Part shown: piece by piece, positions 19,044 through 27,245 of the stretch
Layout of the letters: every line of letters begins with the position of its first letter
Numbering within the stretch: the first letter of the stretch is position 1
Assembly (NCBI GenBank): GCA_948566455.1
Contig: CAOYQO010000009.1
Span: 56,975-120,974 of the forward strand
From: an uncultured Phocaeicola sp.
Lineage (GTDB): Bacteria > Bacteroidota > Bacteroidia > Bacteroidales > Bacteroidaceae
Length of the DNA: 64,000 nt
Direction of reading: 5' to 3'
The notes under the pieces: model-generated
Seen by the model: the letters and a program-made list of their open reading frames with translations, nothing else
What the model was told of the DNA's origin: nothing
Databases searched by the model: none
Made by a program: the position numbers and the translations under genes

Positions 19044-19379
19044 TTATGCCGGTATATGTTTTTTATATGCTTCAAAGACAAAACGTATTTCATCGTAAGA
19101 AGTATATTCGCCTAACTTTTCTTTTATTTCCTTCACTCCTTGTGGCAGAGAGGAGAATTTCTGGAGATGAGCTGTAATATAATTTATTTTTTCTTGGTCG
19201 ACTAATTCTTGTAGTTTGATATCTCCGGTCCGGACATAGTGTAAAAGGTGGTTGCTGATGGTACCGGTAGTCAATTCCCGGAATTCAGCGATTTCCTTTA
19301 CCTTCATCCCTTCTTTAAATAATCTGAAACTGACCTTTTTGGTGTCTTCTTTATTTTTTTTTATTTTCCCGGGGAACAA
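19044..19379 (-). pseudogene. split-off C-terminal HTH domain of the adjacent helicase
   Basis: An open frame of about 111 codons that can start only at a TTG. It encodes a basic helix-turn-helix (SFRLFKEGMKVKEIAEFREL, TTGTISNHLLHYVRTGDI) of the kind found at the C-terminus of RecQ- and PIF1-type helicases (HTH_40-like). It overlaps the last 29 bases of the helicase frame across an A9 run. One fewer A would fuse the two into a single protein of about 840 residues. It is therefore read as the tail of the helicase and not an independent gene, unless slippage or reinitiation expresses it. Confidence 0.7.
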
Positions 19380-21558
19380 ATACTGTTCTTATTTCAGGGC
19401 GTTGCAGATTTTGTTCTTTCATATAATTCCGGATAATTCCCAGAAGTTCCAAACCATAATTCTCTACCCCCTTACGTCCGAAATAAGGGACAGCTTCCAA
19501 TGATTCTGCATCATTAGGCAATAGATTGACCATTCCCAACAGAGCTTTTTGCTGGATAATGACATAGGCCGGCATACCGGTTTCTTTTGCTTTAGTTCCA
19601 CGCCATTCGGTGATTTTCCGATAAAGTTCTGGATGGAGTATGTCGTTGGGAACTTCAATTCTCTTCCGTTCTCTGGATACGCGTTCTCTGGGGGTGCGCT
19701 CTTTTCTGTCGTGTGCCGTTGTACCTGAGGAGTTTTTATTATCGGTTTCGCTTAAAAGGATATACGCTTTTTTACGTAGATAGTCACTGGCGTGAAAACC
19801 ATTATCTTCTACATATTGTAGCAAGGAAAGTTTCTGTGTCAAAGTGTTTAAGAACTCTTCCAAGGTGTTGTTCGTTTTCTTTCTTAGTTCTTTATTGTCC
19901 GTGGGAAGATTGGTCGCTTCAGCCAGTTTATGGAAAGGGCGTAGTTTTTGTTCAAAATAGGCGGCTCCTTTTATGATGCGTATTTGTAGGTCGTTATTCG
20001 TATTATAATCAGTAGATTGTGTTACCAGACGTTCATATTGTTTGTGAAAACGATAGGATACATCCACTATCTCAGTAGTAAATATTTGTATCTGCTTTTT
20101 ATATTCTGCCAGTAACTGAGGGAAGAGCTTGTAGAAATGTTCGTCAATCAGTCGGGCTTGCTCATTGAATGAACGGGCTATCGGTGAGAAATCGAATAGC
20201 TCGCTAACGAGATTGAGAAAATAAGTTTGTTGCATGGCATGGAGTAATTCTTCATTGGGGGTATGTGTTTCTATATACTGATTATAGTCATCGATTATTG
20301 TATCGTTGATAATGGCGTTGACGGAAAGTGGGGAACTGAGAACCATCCCTTCCAATGTTTTGCATCGGCTCAGGGCAACGTATGCCTGTCCGTGGGCGAA
20401 AGCGGAGCGGGCGTCAATAATGGCGTGTTCAAAAGTCAGTCCTTGGCTTTTATGAATAGTGATGCCCCATGCCAGTTTTACAGGGTATTGCTTGAAGACT
20501 CCTTCTTGTTCCTCGGTTATTTCCTTTGTTTCTTCATTTAGCACATATTTGCTGTTTGTCCATTCCTCGGGTTGGACAATGATTTTTTCATTCTTTTCTT
20601 TGGTGCGGACGGTAAATCCATCCTCATCTATAGAAGTGATTTCGCCAATCATACCATTGTAATAACGTTTTTCCGGGGAAGGGTCATTTTTGACGAACAT
20701 GATTTGCGCTCCTTTTTTCAGCATCAATGTTTCATCTGTAGGATAAGAATATTCAGGAAAAATTCCGGTGACTTCTGCCTTGTAACTGAAAACCGGTTCT
20801 TTGATGAGTGAAAGCTCGTGATCATTAATCTGTTGTGCTTGGTAATTGTGAGTGGTGAGTTGGATATATCCTTTTTCTTTGACAGGATGGAAATTGGGAA
20901 TATATCTTTGGTTCAATTCTGCGAGTGTCTGTTCGTCGGCTTTATTCTCCCGGACTTTGTTCAGCAAGGAAAGGAAATAGGGGTCGTTCTGGCGGTAGAC
21001 TTGTTTCAGTTCGATGGTGGCGTAGGTGGTTTCTTTCAAGGCGCGGCTTCCGAAGAAATAGGAGGTATCATAATAGTGACTCAGCATATTCCATTCCGTT
21101 TCTTTCACTACGGGGGCAAGCTGTTGCAGGTCACCAATCATCAGCAATTGTACGCCTCCAAAGGGTTTGTATCGGTCCCGATACCGGCGGAGTACGGAGT
21201 CGATGGCATCCAGCAGATCTGCCCTCACCATACTTATTTCATCAATGATCAGCAGATCCATGCTTCGGATGATGTTAATTTTTTCTTTGCTGAACCGGAA
21301 ATGTTTTTGTTCGGTATTGAACGTGGTATCGGGGATGAAAGGTGCAAATGGCAGTTGGAAAAAGGAGTGGATGGTAACGCCTCCCGCATTGATGGCAGCT
21401 ATTCCGGTGGGGGCGACTATGACTGTGCGTTTGGGAGATTCTTTCTTCAGATTGTGTAGGAAGGTTGTTTTTCCGGTTCCTGCTTTTCCGGTGAGGAAGA
21501 GATGGGTGCCAGTATTCTCTATTATTTGCCAGGCACGCTGTAGTTCTGGGTTGTTCAT
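19351..21558 (-). CDS. PIF1/RecD-like SF1 DNA helicase with HRDC domain
   Basis: A 735-residue ATP-dependent 5'-3' type helicase. Walker A is GKAGTGKTT (K30) and Walker B is LLIIDEISMV. The PIF1-like GGVQLLMIGDLQQLAPV and the C-terminal WGITIHKSQGLTFEHAIID plus AYVALSRCKTLEGMVLSS motifs are present. A long helical linker (about 430-600) is followed by an HRDC domain (about 635-715: LPNDAESLEAVPYFGRKGVE). The frame closes with RENKKK just after an A9 run, and the next frame continues with the HTH domain. It probably acts in DNA repair or genome stability. It is a chromosomal gene unrelated to the glycan loci around it. Confidence 0.92.
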   Translation of the reverse strand: MNNPELQRAWQIIENTGTHLFLTGKAGTGKTTFLHNLKKESPKRTVIVAPTGIAAINAGGVTIHSFFQLPFAPFIPDTTFNTEQKHFRFSKEKINIIRSMDLLIIDEISMVRADLLDAIDSVLRRYRDRYKPFGGVQLLMIGDLQQLAPVVKETEWNMLSHYYDTSYFFGSRALKETTYATIELKQVYRQNDPYFLSLLNKVRENKADEQTLAELNQRYIPNFHPVKEKGYIQLTTHNYQAQQINDHELSLIKEPVFSYKAEVTGIFPEYSYPTDETLMLKKGAQIMFVKNDPSPEKRYYNGMIGEITSIDEDGFTVRTKEKNEKIIVQPEEWTNSKYVLNEETKEITEEQEGVFKQYPVKLAWGITIHKSQGLTFEHAIIDARSAFAHGQAYVALSRCKTLEGMVLSSPLSVNAIINDTIIDDYNQYIETHTPNEELLHAMQQTYFLNLVSELFDFSPIARSFNEQARLIDEHFYKLFPQLLAEYKKQIQIFTTEIVDVSYRFHKQYERLVTQSTDYNTNNDLQIRIIKGAAYFEQKLRPFHKLAEATNLPTDNKELRKKTNNTLEEFLNTLTQKLSLLQYVEDNGFHASDYLRKKAYILLSETDNKNSSGTTAHDRKERTPRERVSRERKRIEVPNDILHPELYRKITEWRGTKAKETGMPAYVIIQQKALLGMVNLLPNDAESLEAVPYFGRKGVENYGLELLGIIRNYMKEQNLQRPEIRTVFVPRENKKK

Positions 21559-21691
21559 TATTTCCTAATGTTAGTATATTATTGGATAAAGTTACTGCTT
21601 TTATTTAAGGCGGGGAAACTTTGGAGGAATATTTTCTTTGTTTGGTGGATTACTATCGTTGTTGGAGGCATAAAATTTGAGGTAGCTTTCA

Positions 21692-21721
21692 TTTGCTTTT
21701 AAAAGTAAAAGTGTATATTTG
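21692..21721 (+). promoter_or_regulatory. Bacteroides primary-sigma promoter for the ECF operon
   Basis: TTTG at 21,692-21,695 (-33) and TATATTTG at 21,714-21,721 (-7) are separated by 18 bp, close to the usual Bacteroides spacing. The sigma gene starts 40 bp after the -7 box. Confidence 0.7.
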
Positions 21722-21761
21722 TACCATTATTCTCCTTTTATTTAATACGGTTTGATAGGCA

Positions 21762-22322
21762 ATGAGCATTGATTTGAATGCATTTAATAAATTCTTTATA
21801 GACTACCAGCAACGTTTTGTCCACTTAGCCTGTACTTATGTGCATGATGAAGCTGTTGCCGAAGATTTTGTTGTGGAATCAATGATGTACTATTGGGAGA
21901 ACAAAGATCGTTTGTCTGCTGATACTAATATTCCGGCTTATGTCTTGACCACGATAAAGCATAAGTGTATTGACTATTTGCGCCATCAACAAGTTTATCA
22001 GGATGCTTCTGACGAAATAGCCCGAATCTATGCATGGGAATTGTCGGGCAGAATCATGACTTTGGAAGATTTCGAGCCCTATGAGGTTTTTACAAAGGAA
22101 ATACAGGAGATTGTTGATAGGACACTGGATGCTTTGCCCGAACAGACTCGGAAAATCTTTGTGATGAGTCGTAATGAAAATAAATCCCATAAAGAAATAG
22201 CAGAACTATTGGATATTACAACTAAGGGAGTGGAATTTCATATATCGAAAGCTACCAGGACGTTACGTCTTGCATTGAAGGATTATCTGCCGGTATCCTT
22301 ACTTTTTTTCTATTTGCATTAA
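21762..22322 (+). CDS. ECF-type RNA polymerase sigma factor
   Basis: A 186-residue sigma-70 family factor with only regions 2 and 4. Region 2 is seen as YVHDEAVAEDFVVESMMYYW and region 4 as DALPEQTRKIFVMSRNENKS followed by the HTH HKEIAELLDITTKGVEFHIS. It is followed after 73 bp by a FecR anti-sigma gene and a SusC with an STN signalling domain. This is the standard cell-surface signalling cascade: ligand binding by SusC relieves the anti-sigma, and the sigma factor then transcribes the locus. Such cascades are common in loci for host glycans. Confidence 0.95.
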   Translation: MSIDLNAFNKFFIDYQQRFVHLACTYVHDEAVAEDFVVESMMYYWENKDRLSADTNIPAYVLTTIKHKCIDYLRHQQVYQDASDEIARIYAWELSGRIMTLEDFEPYEVFTKEIQEIVDRTLDALPEQTRKIFVMSRNENKSHKEIAELLDITTKGVEFHISKATRTLRLALKDYLPVSLLFFYLH

Positions 22323-22395
22323 AAAAAACAGTTTTTCACTAGGGAATGTTCTTTCCCATCCGCTATTACTATAAATACGTAAAACAAAAGTATTT

Positions 22396-23340
22396 ATGGA
22401 TAAGGATTTGTTATACCGTTTTTTTGAAGGTCATGCTTCTTTAGAAGATATGAAAGTGGTTAAAGAATGGGCTGATGCTTCTGAGGAGAATGCCGGGCTG
22501 TTGCGTAGGGAACGCAAACTGTTTAATGCCATGATTCTTGCAGGTCATTCCCGACGGACTGATATACAGAGAATGAGGAACAGGAGGAACTATTTTATTA
22601 GGGAATTCCTGAAAATAGCTTCTGTAATAGTGATAACGGTGAGTGTGACGGCTGTATTATTTTCAATAGGTAAAGATAATGAAGATATGTATTTAGCGAT
22701 GCAGACCATTACCGTGCCGGCCGGTCAGCGTGTGAACCTCGATTTGCCTGATGGTTCAAACGTTTGGCTGAATGCCGGAACTAAAATGCAATATCCTGTT
22801 TCTTTTATGACAGGCAAACGGGAGGTGATATTAGATGGAGAGGCTTACTTTGAGGTGGTTCATAATGAAAAGAGTCCGTTTGTGGTACATACAAGTACAT
22901 TGGATGTAGAAGTATTGGGAACAAAATTTAATGTGGAAGCTTATTCAGCACGAAAAATATTCGAAACGTCTTTGATGGAGGGCAAAGTAAAGGTAAAATT
23001 ACCTCACGATGACAAAAATTCCGTCGTCTTGGTACCCAATCAGAAAACGACTTTGATAGACGGCCGATTGGTGGTGAGTAAAATTGATGATTATAATGTA
23101 TATCGTTGGAAAGAGGGGTTATATTGTTTTAGAAATAAACCTTTTGCTGATATTATAAAAGATTTGGAGAAATATTATGATCTGAGCATACAGATGGATA
23201 AAAAGGAAATAGCAAAGGTTGCATTAACTGGAAAATTCAGGATTTCTGATGGATTGGACTATGCGCTGCGTGTTCTGCAAAACGATGTAGCCTTTACTTA
23301 TCAAAGAAATCGGGATAATGACGTCATTCATATAAAGTAA
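22396..23340 (+). CDS. FecR-like anti-sigma factor
   Basis: A 314-residue inner-membrane protein. The N-terminal cytoplasmic part (about 1-70, LLYRFFEGHASLEDMKVV) would bind the sigma factor. One membrane helix follows (FLKIASVIVITVSVTAVLF, about 72-92). A periplasmic FecR domain (ITVPAGQRVNLDLPDGSNVW, GEAYFEVVHNEKSPFVVHTS) and a DUF4974-type C-terminal domain (NKPFADIIKDLEKYYDLSIQ) complete it. It is placed to read the STN domain of the downstream SusC. Confidence 0.95.
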   Translation: MDKDLLYRFFEGHASLEDMKVVKEWADASEENAGLLRRERKLFNAMILAGHSRRTDIQRMRNRRNYFIREFLKIASVIVITVSVTAVLFSIGKDNEDMYLAMQTITVPAGQRVNLDLPDGSNVWLNAGTKMQYPVSFMTGKREVILDGEAYFEVVHNEKSPFVVHTSTLDVEVLGTKFNVEAYSARKIFETSLMEGKVKVKLPHDDKNSVVLVPNQKTTLIDGRLVVSKIDDYNVYRWKEGLYCFRNKPFADIIKDLEKYYDLSIQMDKKEIAKVALTGKFRISDGLDYALRVLQNDVAFTYQRNRDNDVIHIK

Positions 23341-23490
23341 GAAATGTATTAACCTTCTAAAATGGAAAATCAGCCTATGAAGCAATCCTAATGAAAAACA
23401 ACTAAAGAGCCGATGGGTGTTTGCACCACCCACCGACCCGACTAACACAATTATTTTTAATAAATCGTATTAATAACCATTTGCAAAGAT

Positions 23491-26400
23491 ATGAAAAACA
23501 TTCCTTTGCCGGATCTTTATTATCTTGAAAATCCGGATTTAAAACAATTATTTAGAATTATGCGAATATCAATATTCTTATTGTTCTTCTGCCTGTTCAG
23601 CCTGATGGCCGAAAATAGTCACTCACAGAATGCGAGGGTAACTATCAATAGAAGCGATGCCCCGTTGGAATCTATATTGAATGAGATAGAGTCTCAAACG
23701 GACTATCTTTTTATATATAAGGAAGATGTGAACGTGAAGATGCGTAAAACCATACAGGTGAATGGTAAACCTGTGTCCGAGGTGCTGCCTATATTGCTGA
23801 CCGGCTCTTCCATCGGTTATAAAATGGAGGGAAATCATATCATCCTTACTCGTGATGTTGCATTGGCAGCGCAGCAACAGGGGGTAACGGGAGTAGTGAC
23901 CGATGTTTTGGGCGAACCGCTGATTGGTGTTACTGTGATGCTGAAAGGAGATATGCAAGGCACGGTGACAGATATAAACGGAAGATTCTCGCTGTCCGCT
24001 GAGCAAGGAGATGTAATAGTAGTAAGCTATATAGGCTATGCTTCACAGGAGATAAGATTGAAGGATACAAAGTTACTTCGTATTATGATGAAAGAAGATG
24101 TGGAGCTGTTGGATGAAGTGGTAGTAATAGGTTATGGTTCCATTTCAAAGAAGGAACTGACTAGTGCAGTTTCCCACATATCAGGTAAGGATATGTTGCA
24201 GATTGGGAGTGGTAATCCTGCCATGCAGATTCAGGGAAAGGTTTCAGGTCTTGCAGTAGAGAATTCTACTCCTTCTGATCCTAATTCTTCACCCAGTATT
24301 CAGGTACGTGGAGTATCCTCGCGTTCAGCCGGATTGGGTCCGCTGATTGTAATTGACGGTATACCAGGCGGTAGTCTTGATAATTTGAATGAAAATGATA
24401 TTGAATCTATTGATGTCTTGAAAGATGGGGCAGCTTCGGCCATTTATGGAACCCGTGGATCGAATGGGGTGATTGTAGTTACTACCAAAAAAGGTACTAT
24501 GGATGGAAAAATTCATACTTCGTATTCGGGATTTGTGAATATAACTACACCTGTCAGAGAGTTGAATGTATTGTCGGCTACAGATTTTAGAGAACAGAAA
24601 CGGGGAGATGATTATGGCGCTGATACTGATTGGTTTGATGAACTGACTAAAGTGGCTGTATCTCATAGTCATACTTTGCAGGTTATGGGTGGTAATACTA
24701 AGACTAATTATAAAGCAACAGTGGATTATAAAAATACAGATGGTATAGACTTGCGTTCGGAAAGGCAGCAGGTAGGGGCCCGTTTGTCATTAAATCATAC
24801 AGGAAAAAGTGACTTGTACAATGTCATTCTGAATGTGGCTCCGCGCACAGTGAAGTATCAGGATGCAGATTATGATACTTTTCGTTCTGCATTGTTGATA
24901 AATCCCACTATTCCAGTGATGGACCCGGAGCAACCGGGTAAATATACTCAGATAACTACTTATTCCACCAATAATCCGGTTGAAATCTTGAAGTTGGAGA
25001 AAAGTGGTGGTGAGCGTACTATCTTAAGTTGGGATGGTACGTTTAAGTTGAATTTGTTTCCGCTGTTGTGTAGAGATAAGAATCATTATTTAAGTACACA
25101 AATTACATTGGCTCAGCAGATTATAGAAACCGATTACAGTTGGTTTCGTCCTTCGATTTCTACCATAGAAGACAAAAGTGGATTTCAGGGAGAAGCTAGC
25201 CGTAAATATGACAAGAATAAACAAGAATCTTTGGAATGGTTGGTAAATTACGGTTATGACACTGGTAACCATCATGTAAAGTTTATGGGAGGATATTCTT
25301 ATCAATACTTTGTAAATGACGGATTGAATGCTGAGAATAAGAACTTTGCTTCAGATTTGTTAGGACCTGACAACTTGGGTGCTGGAACTTACAATAGTGA
25401 AGTGGAGGGACGCCTAGGTATGGGGTCTTACAGGAATGATTCCAAATTAATTGCTTTCTTTGGTCGTCTGAGTTATAATTTTAGAGATAAATATTTTGCT
25501 ACATTTTCTCTTCGTCATGAAGGCTCTTCCAAATTTGGTGTTAGTAACAAATGGGGATCGTTTCCAGCCGTTTCTGCTGGTTGGAGAATCAGTGAGGAGG
25601 ATTTTATAAAAAATATCCAATGGATTAGTGATTTGAAATTGAGAGGTGATTTCGGAGTGACAGGTAATCAGGAATTTGATAGTTATAAGTCATTGGCCCT
25701 GATGCAGGCGTATGATTTGATTTATTATAATGGAACATATATTAAGGGTTGGGGATTCAGTTCCAATGCTAATCCTAATTTGAAATGGGAAAAAGGTAAA
25801 AATTGGAATGTAGGAATAGACTTCAGTCTGTTTAATTATCGTTTGAATGGTAGTGTAAATTATTATAGTCGGAAACAACAGGATCTATTGGGAGTTTATG
25901 ATGTTGCATTGCCACCTAATGGTGCTTCGCAATCATTTGTTAATGTAGGTACAATGAAAAATACAGGTGTTGAAATCGAATTAGATTGGAATGCGGTAAA
26001 GAGCAAAAATTTTAATTATACAATTAGTTTTGTGGGCTCTACTTCAAATAATAAGTTTGTTTCATTCTCAAATCAGTTTTATGAAGGTCCTAAGTATTAT
26101 TGGATGAGTAATTTTCCCTTGTACCCAGGAAATCCAGGGGTATTGCAACGTATTGAAGAAGGAGAATGCATTGGTAATTTTTACACATTCCAGTATGCGG
26201 GTTTGGATGATAACGGAGGTTGGTTGATTTACTCTAAAGATGGTGAAGTGATTCCTATAGATAAAGGTACGGATGAGGATAAACGGGTGGTAGGTAATGG
26301 ATTGCCTAAGTTTACAATGTCTGTGACTCATACTTTCCGTTATAGTTATTTAGAAAATCTCGACAAACATTGGTATTCAATAAGTTCAAAACTTGTTTGA
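23491..26400 (+). CDS. SusC-like receptor with STN domain, C-terminally truncated
   Basis: A 969-residue frame of a signalling-type SusC. It has a signal sequence (LFFCLFSLMAENSHSQ), an STN domain (about 50-115, ESQTDYLFIYKEDVNVKM), a carboxypeptidase-regulatory-like domain (about 130-205), the TonB-box-like LLDEVVVIGYGS, and the plug IDVLKDGAASAIYGTRGSNG. Barrel sequence runs as far as KFTMSVTHTFRY (base about 26,343). The final 18 or so codons, starting SYLENLDKHWYSISSK, do not look like a SusC barrel. The last strands, the C-terminal aromatic signature and the partner SusD are missing, so the receptor is very probably non-functional as a transporter. The break coincides with the start of mobile DNA. 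Confidence 0.9.
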   Translation: MKNIPLPDLYYLENPDLKQLFRIMRISIFLLFFCLFSLMAENSHSQNARVTINRSDAPLESILNEIESQTDYLFIYKEDVNVKMRKTIQVNGKPVSEVLPILLTGSSIGYKMEGNHIILTRDVALAAQQQGVTGVVTDVLGEPLIGVTVMLKGDMQGTVTDINGRFSLSAEQGDVIVVSYIGYASQEIRLKDTKLLRIMMKEDVELLDEVVVIGYGSISKKELTSAVSHISGKDMLQIGSGNPAMQIQGKVSGLAVENSTPSDPNSSPSIQVRGVSSRSAGLGPLIVIDGIPGGSLDNLNENDIESIDVLKDGAASAIYGTRGSNGVIVVTTKKGTMDGKIHTSYSGFVNITTPVRELNVLSATDFREQKRGDDYGADTDWFDELTKVAVSHSHTLQVMGGNTKTNYKATVDYKNTDGIDLRSERQQVGARLSLNHTGKSDLYNVILNVAPRTVKYQDADYDTFRSALLINPTIPVMDPEQPGKYTQITTYSTNNPVEILKLEKSGGERTILSWDGTFKLNLFPLLCRDKNHYLSTQITLAQQIIETDYSWFRPSISTIEDKSGFQGEASRKYDKNKQESLEWLVNYGYDTGNHHVKFMGGYSYQYFVNDGLNAENKNFASDLLGPDNLGAGTYNSEVEGRLGMGSYRNDSKLIAFFGRLSYNFRDKYFATFSLRHEGSSKFGVSNKWGSFPAVSAGWRISEEDFIKNIQWISDLKLRGDFGVTGNQEFDSYKSLALMQAYDLIYYNGTYIKGWGFSSNANPNLKWEKGKNWNVGIDFSLFNYRLNGSVNYYSRKQQDLLGVYDVALPPNGASQSFVNVGTMKNTGVEIELDWNAVKSKNFNYTISFVGSTSNNKFVSFSNQFYEGPKYYWMSNFPLYPGNPGVLQRIEEGECIGNFYTFQYAGLDDNGGWLIYSKDGEVIPIDKGTDEDKRVVGNGLPKFTMSVTHTFRYSYLENLDKHWYSISSKLV

Positions 26401-26639
26401 AAAACTCAGATACACGTAAGATACAATATTGTAGTATTTAAAAATCTGATAATCAAAGTATTAGAAATGTTTCGCAATTTCCGAAAGCCTTTGACTCTAT
26501 ACAAATGTATGAAAAAATGGTATATTTTCCAAGCTTTTTCAATATTTTCTACAAGGTACAAAAAGTGAAGTATTCGTGTAGTTGTGTAGTATATTAATCA
26601 TACCAAGATATAATTTGCATTACTATCTTTACAATCGGT

Positions 26640-26870
26640 GAATTGTGAGACAGTTTAGAGAATAATCAGGGGTAAACAGATAACCTTTGTCGCTGGGCAT
26701 CATGCAGGCTTGGTATTCCTAGCTTGCGTCCTTGAGGAAATGGAGGTCGTGTACGCTTGTCGAAGTCATGGATTGCGCTGCATATTCCGCAGACAGCGTG
26801 TAGTTTGTATCCGTAATAGCTTTGTCTTTGAGAGGAATAGTGCCTCCAATCTGGCATTGCTTCCGTATTG
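26640..26870 (-). pseudogene. decayed DDE-type transposase fragment
   Basis: The minus strand encodes MPDWRHYSSQRQSYYGYKLH and AVCGICSAIHDFD. After a frameshift near 26,762 it continues as TSTSVHDLHFLKDAS, a stop, then EYQACMMPSDKGYLFTPD. YYGYKLH, the SVHD block and DKGYL are the second-half landmarks of IS4/IS5/IS982-like transposases. Both ends are missing. The rest of the 576-bp gap from 26,401 to 26,976 is AT-rich with no gene seen. This is an insertion-sequence scar at the left edge of the defence island. Confidence 0.75.
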
Positions 26871-26942
26871 TTATACTACGAATAACAAAAGTTGCTTATT
26901 TAATTTATTATCAGAATATGATGATTGTTTGAGCAAAAATAG

Positions 26943-26950
26943 TAATTTTG
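26943..26950 (+). promoter_or_regulatory. candidate -7 box (TAATTTTG) for the XRE-helicase operon
   Basis: TAATTTTG fits TAnnTTTG and lies 26 bp before the XRE start codon. The -33 element is not clear. Confidence 0.4.
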
Positions 26951-26976
26951 AATCATAATACATCAATTAAATCAAT

Positions 26977-27234
26977 ATGAGAAAAACAGGATGTCTGAAT
27001 AGATTGCGTGTTGTCATGGCAGACAAGATGCTTACTAATAAATGGCTAGCAGAACAAATGGGTATGTCGGAAATCACCATATCACGATGGAGATCCAATA
27101 AACTCCAACCCTCCTTGGCTCAGTTAGTGGAGATTTCACGAATCCTTAAAGTTGAAGTTCAAGACCTCATAGAAATGAAATACAAGGAAGAAAGTACACA
27201 AATGACAGAAGAAAATAAAATAGTGTACCGATAG
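26977..27234 (+). CDS. XRE-family helix-turn-helix regulator
   Basis: An 85-residue single-domain Cro/C1-type DNA-binding protein. The HTH runs NKWLAEQMGMSEITISRWRS and is followed by LAQLVEISRILKVEVQDLIE. It lies 11 bp before the giant helicase gene, so it probably autoregulates that operon. It is clearly paralogous to the XRE gene at 57.5-57.7 kb: both share an N-R-(L/I)-(R/K)-V-V opening, TNKWLAEQ, and VEVQDLIE versus VDVKDLLN. That gene heads the other major defence operon. Confidence 0.9.
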   Translation: MRKTGCLNRLRVVMADKMLTNKWLAEQMGMSEITISRWRSNKLQPSLAQLVEISRILKVEVQDLIEMKYKEESTQMTEENKIVYR

Positions 27235-27245
27235 AATAAATATTT

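Noticed and set aside
20818..21459. 213-codon open frame on the plus strand
   Set aside because: It is antisense to the helicase motifs (Walker A/B region); the composition is an artefact of the codon use on the other strand.
23405..23450. Hairpin GATGGGTG..CACCCACC between fecR and susC
   Set aside because: The stem is imperfect, has no T-run, and lies inside what should be one signalling operon; not strong enough to call a terminator.
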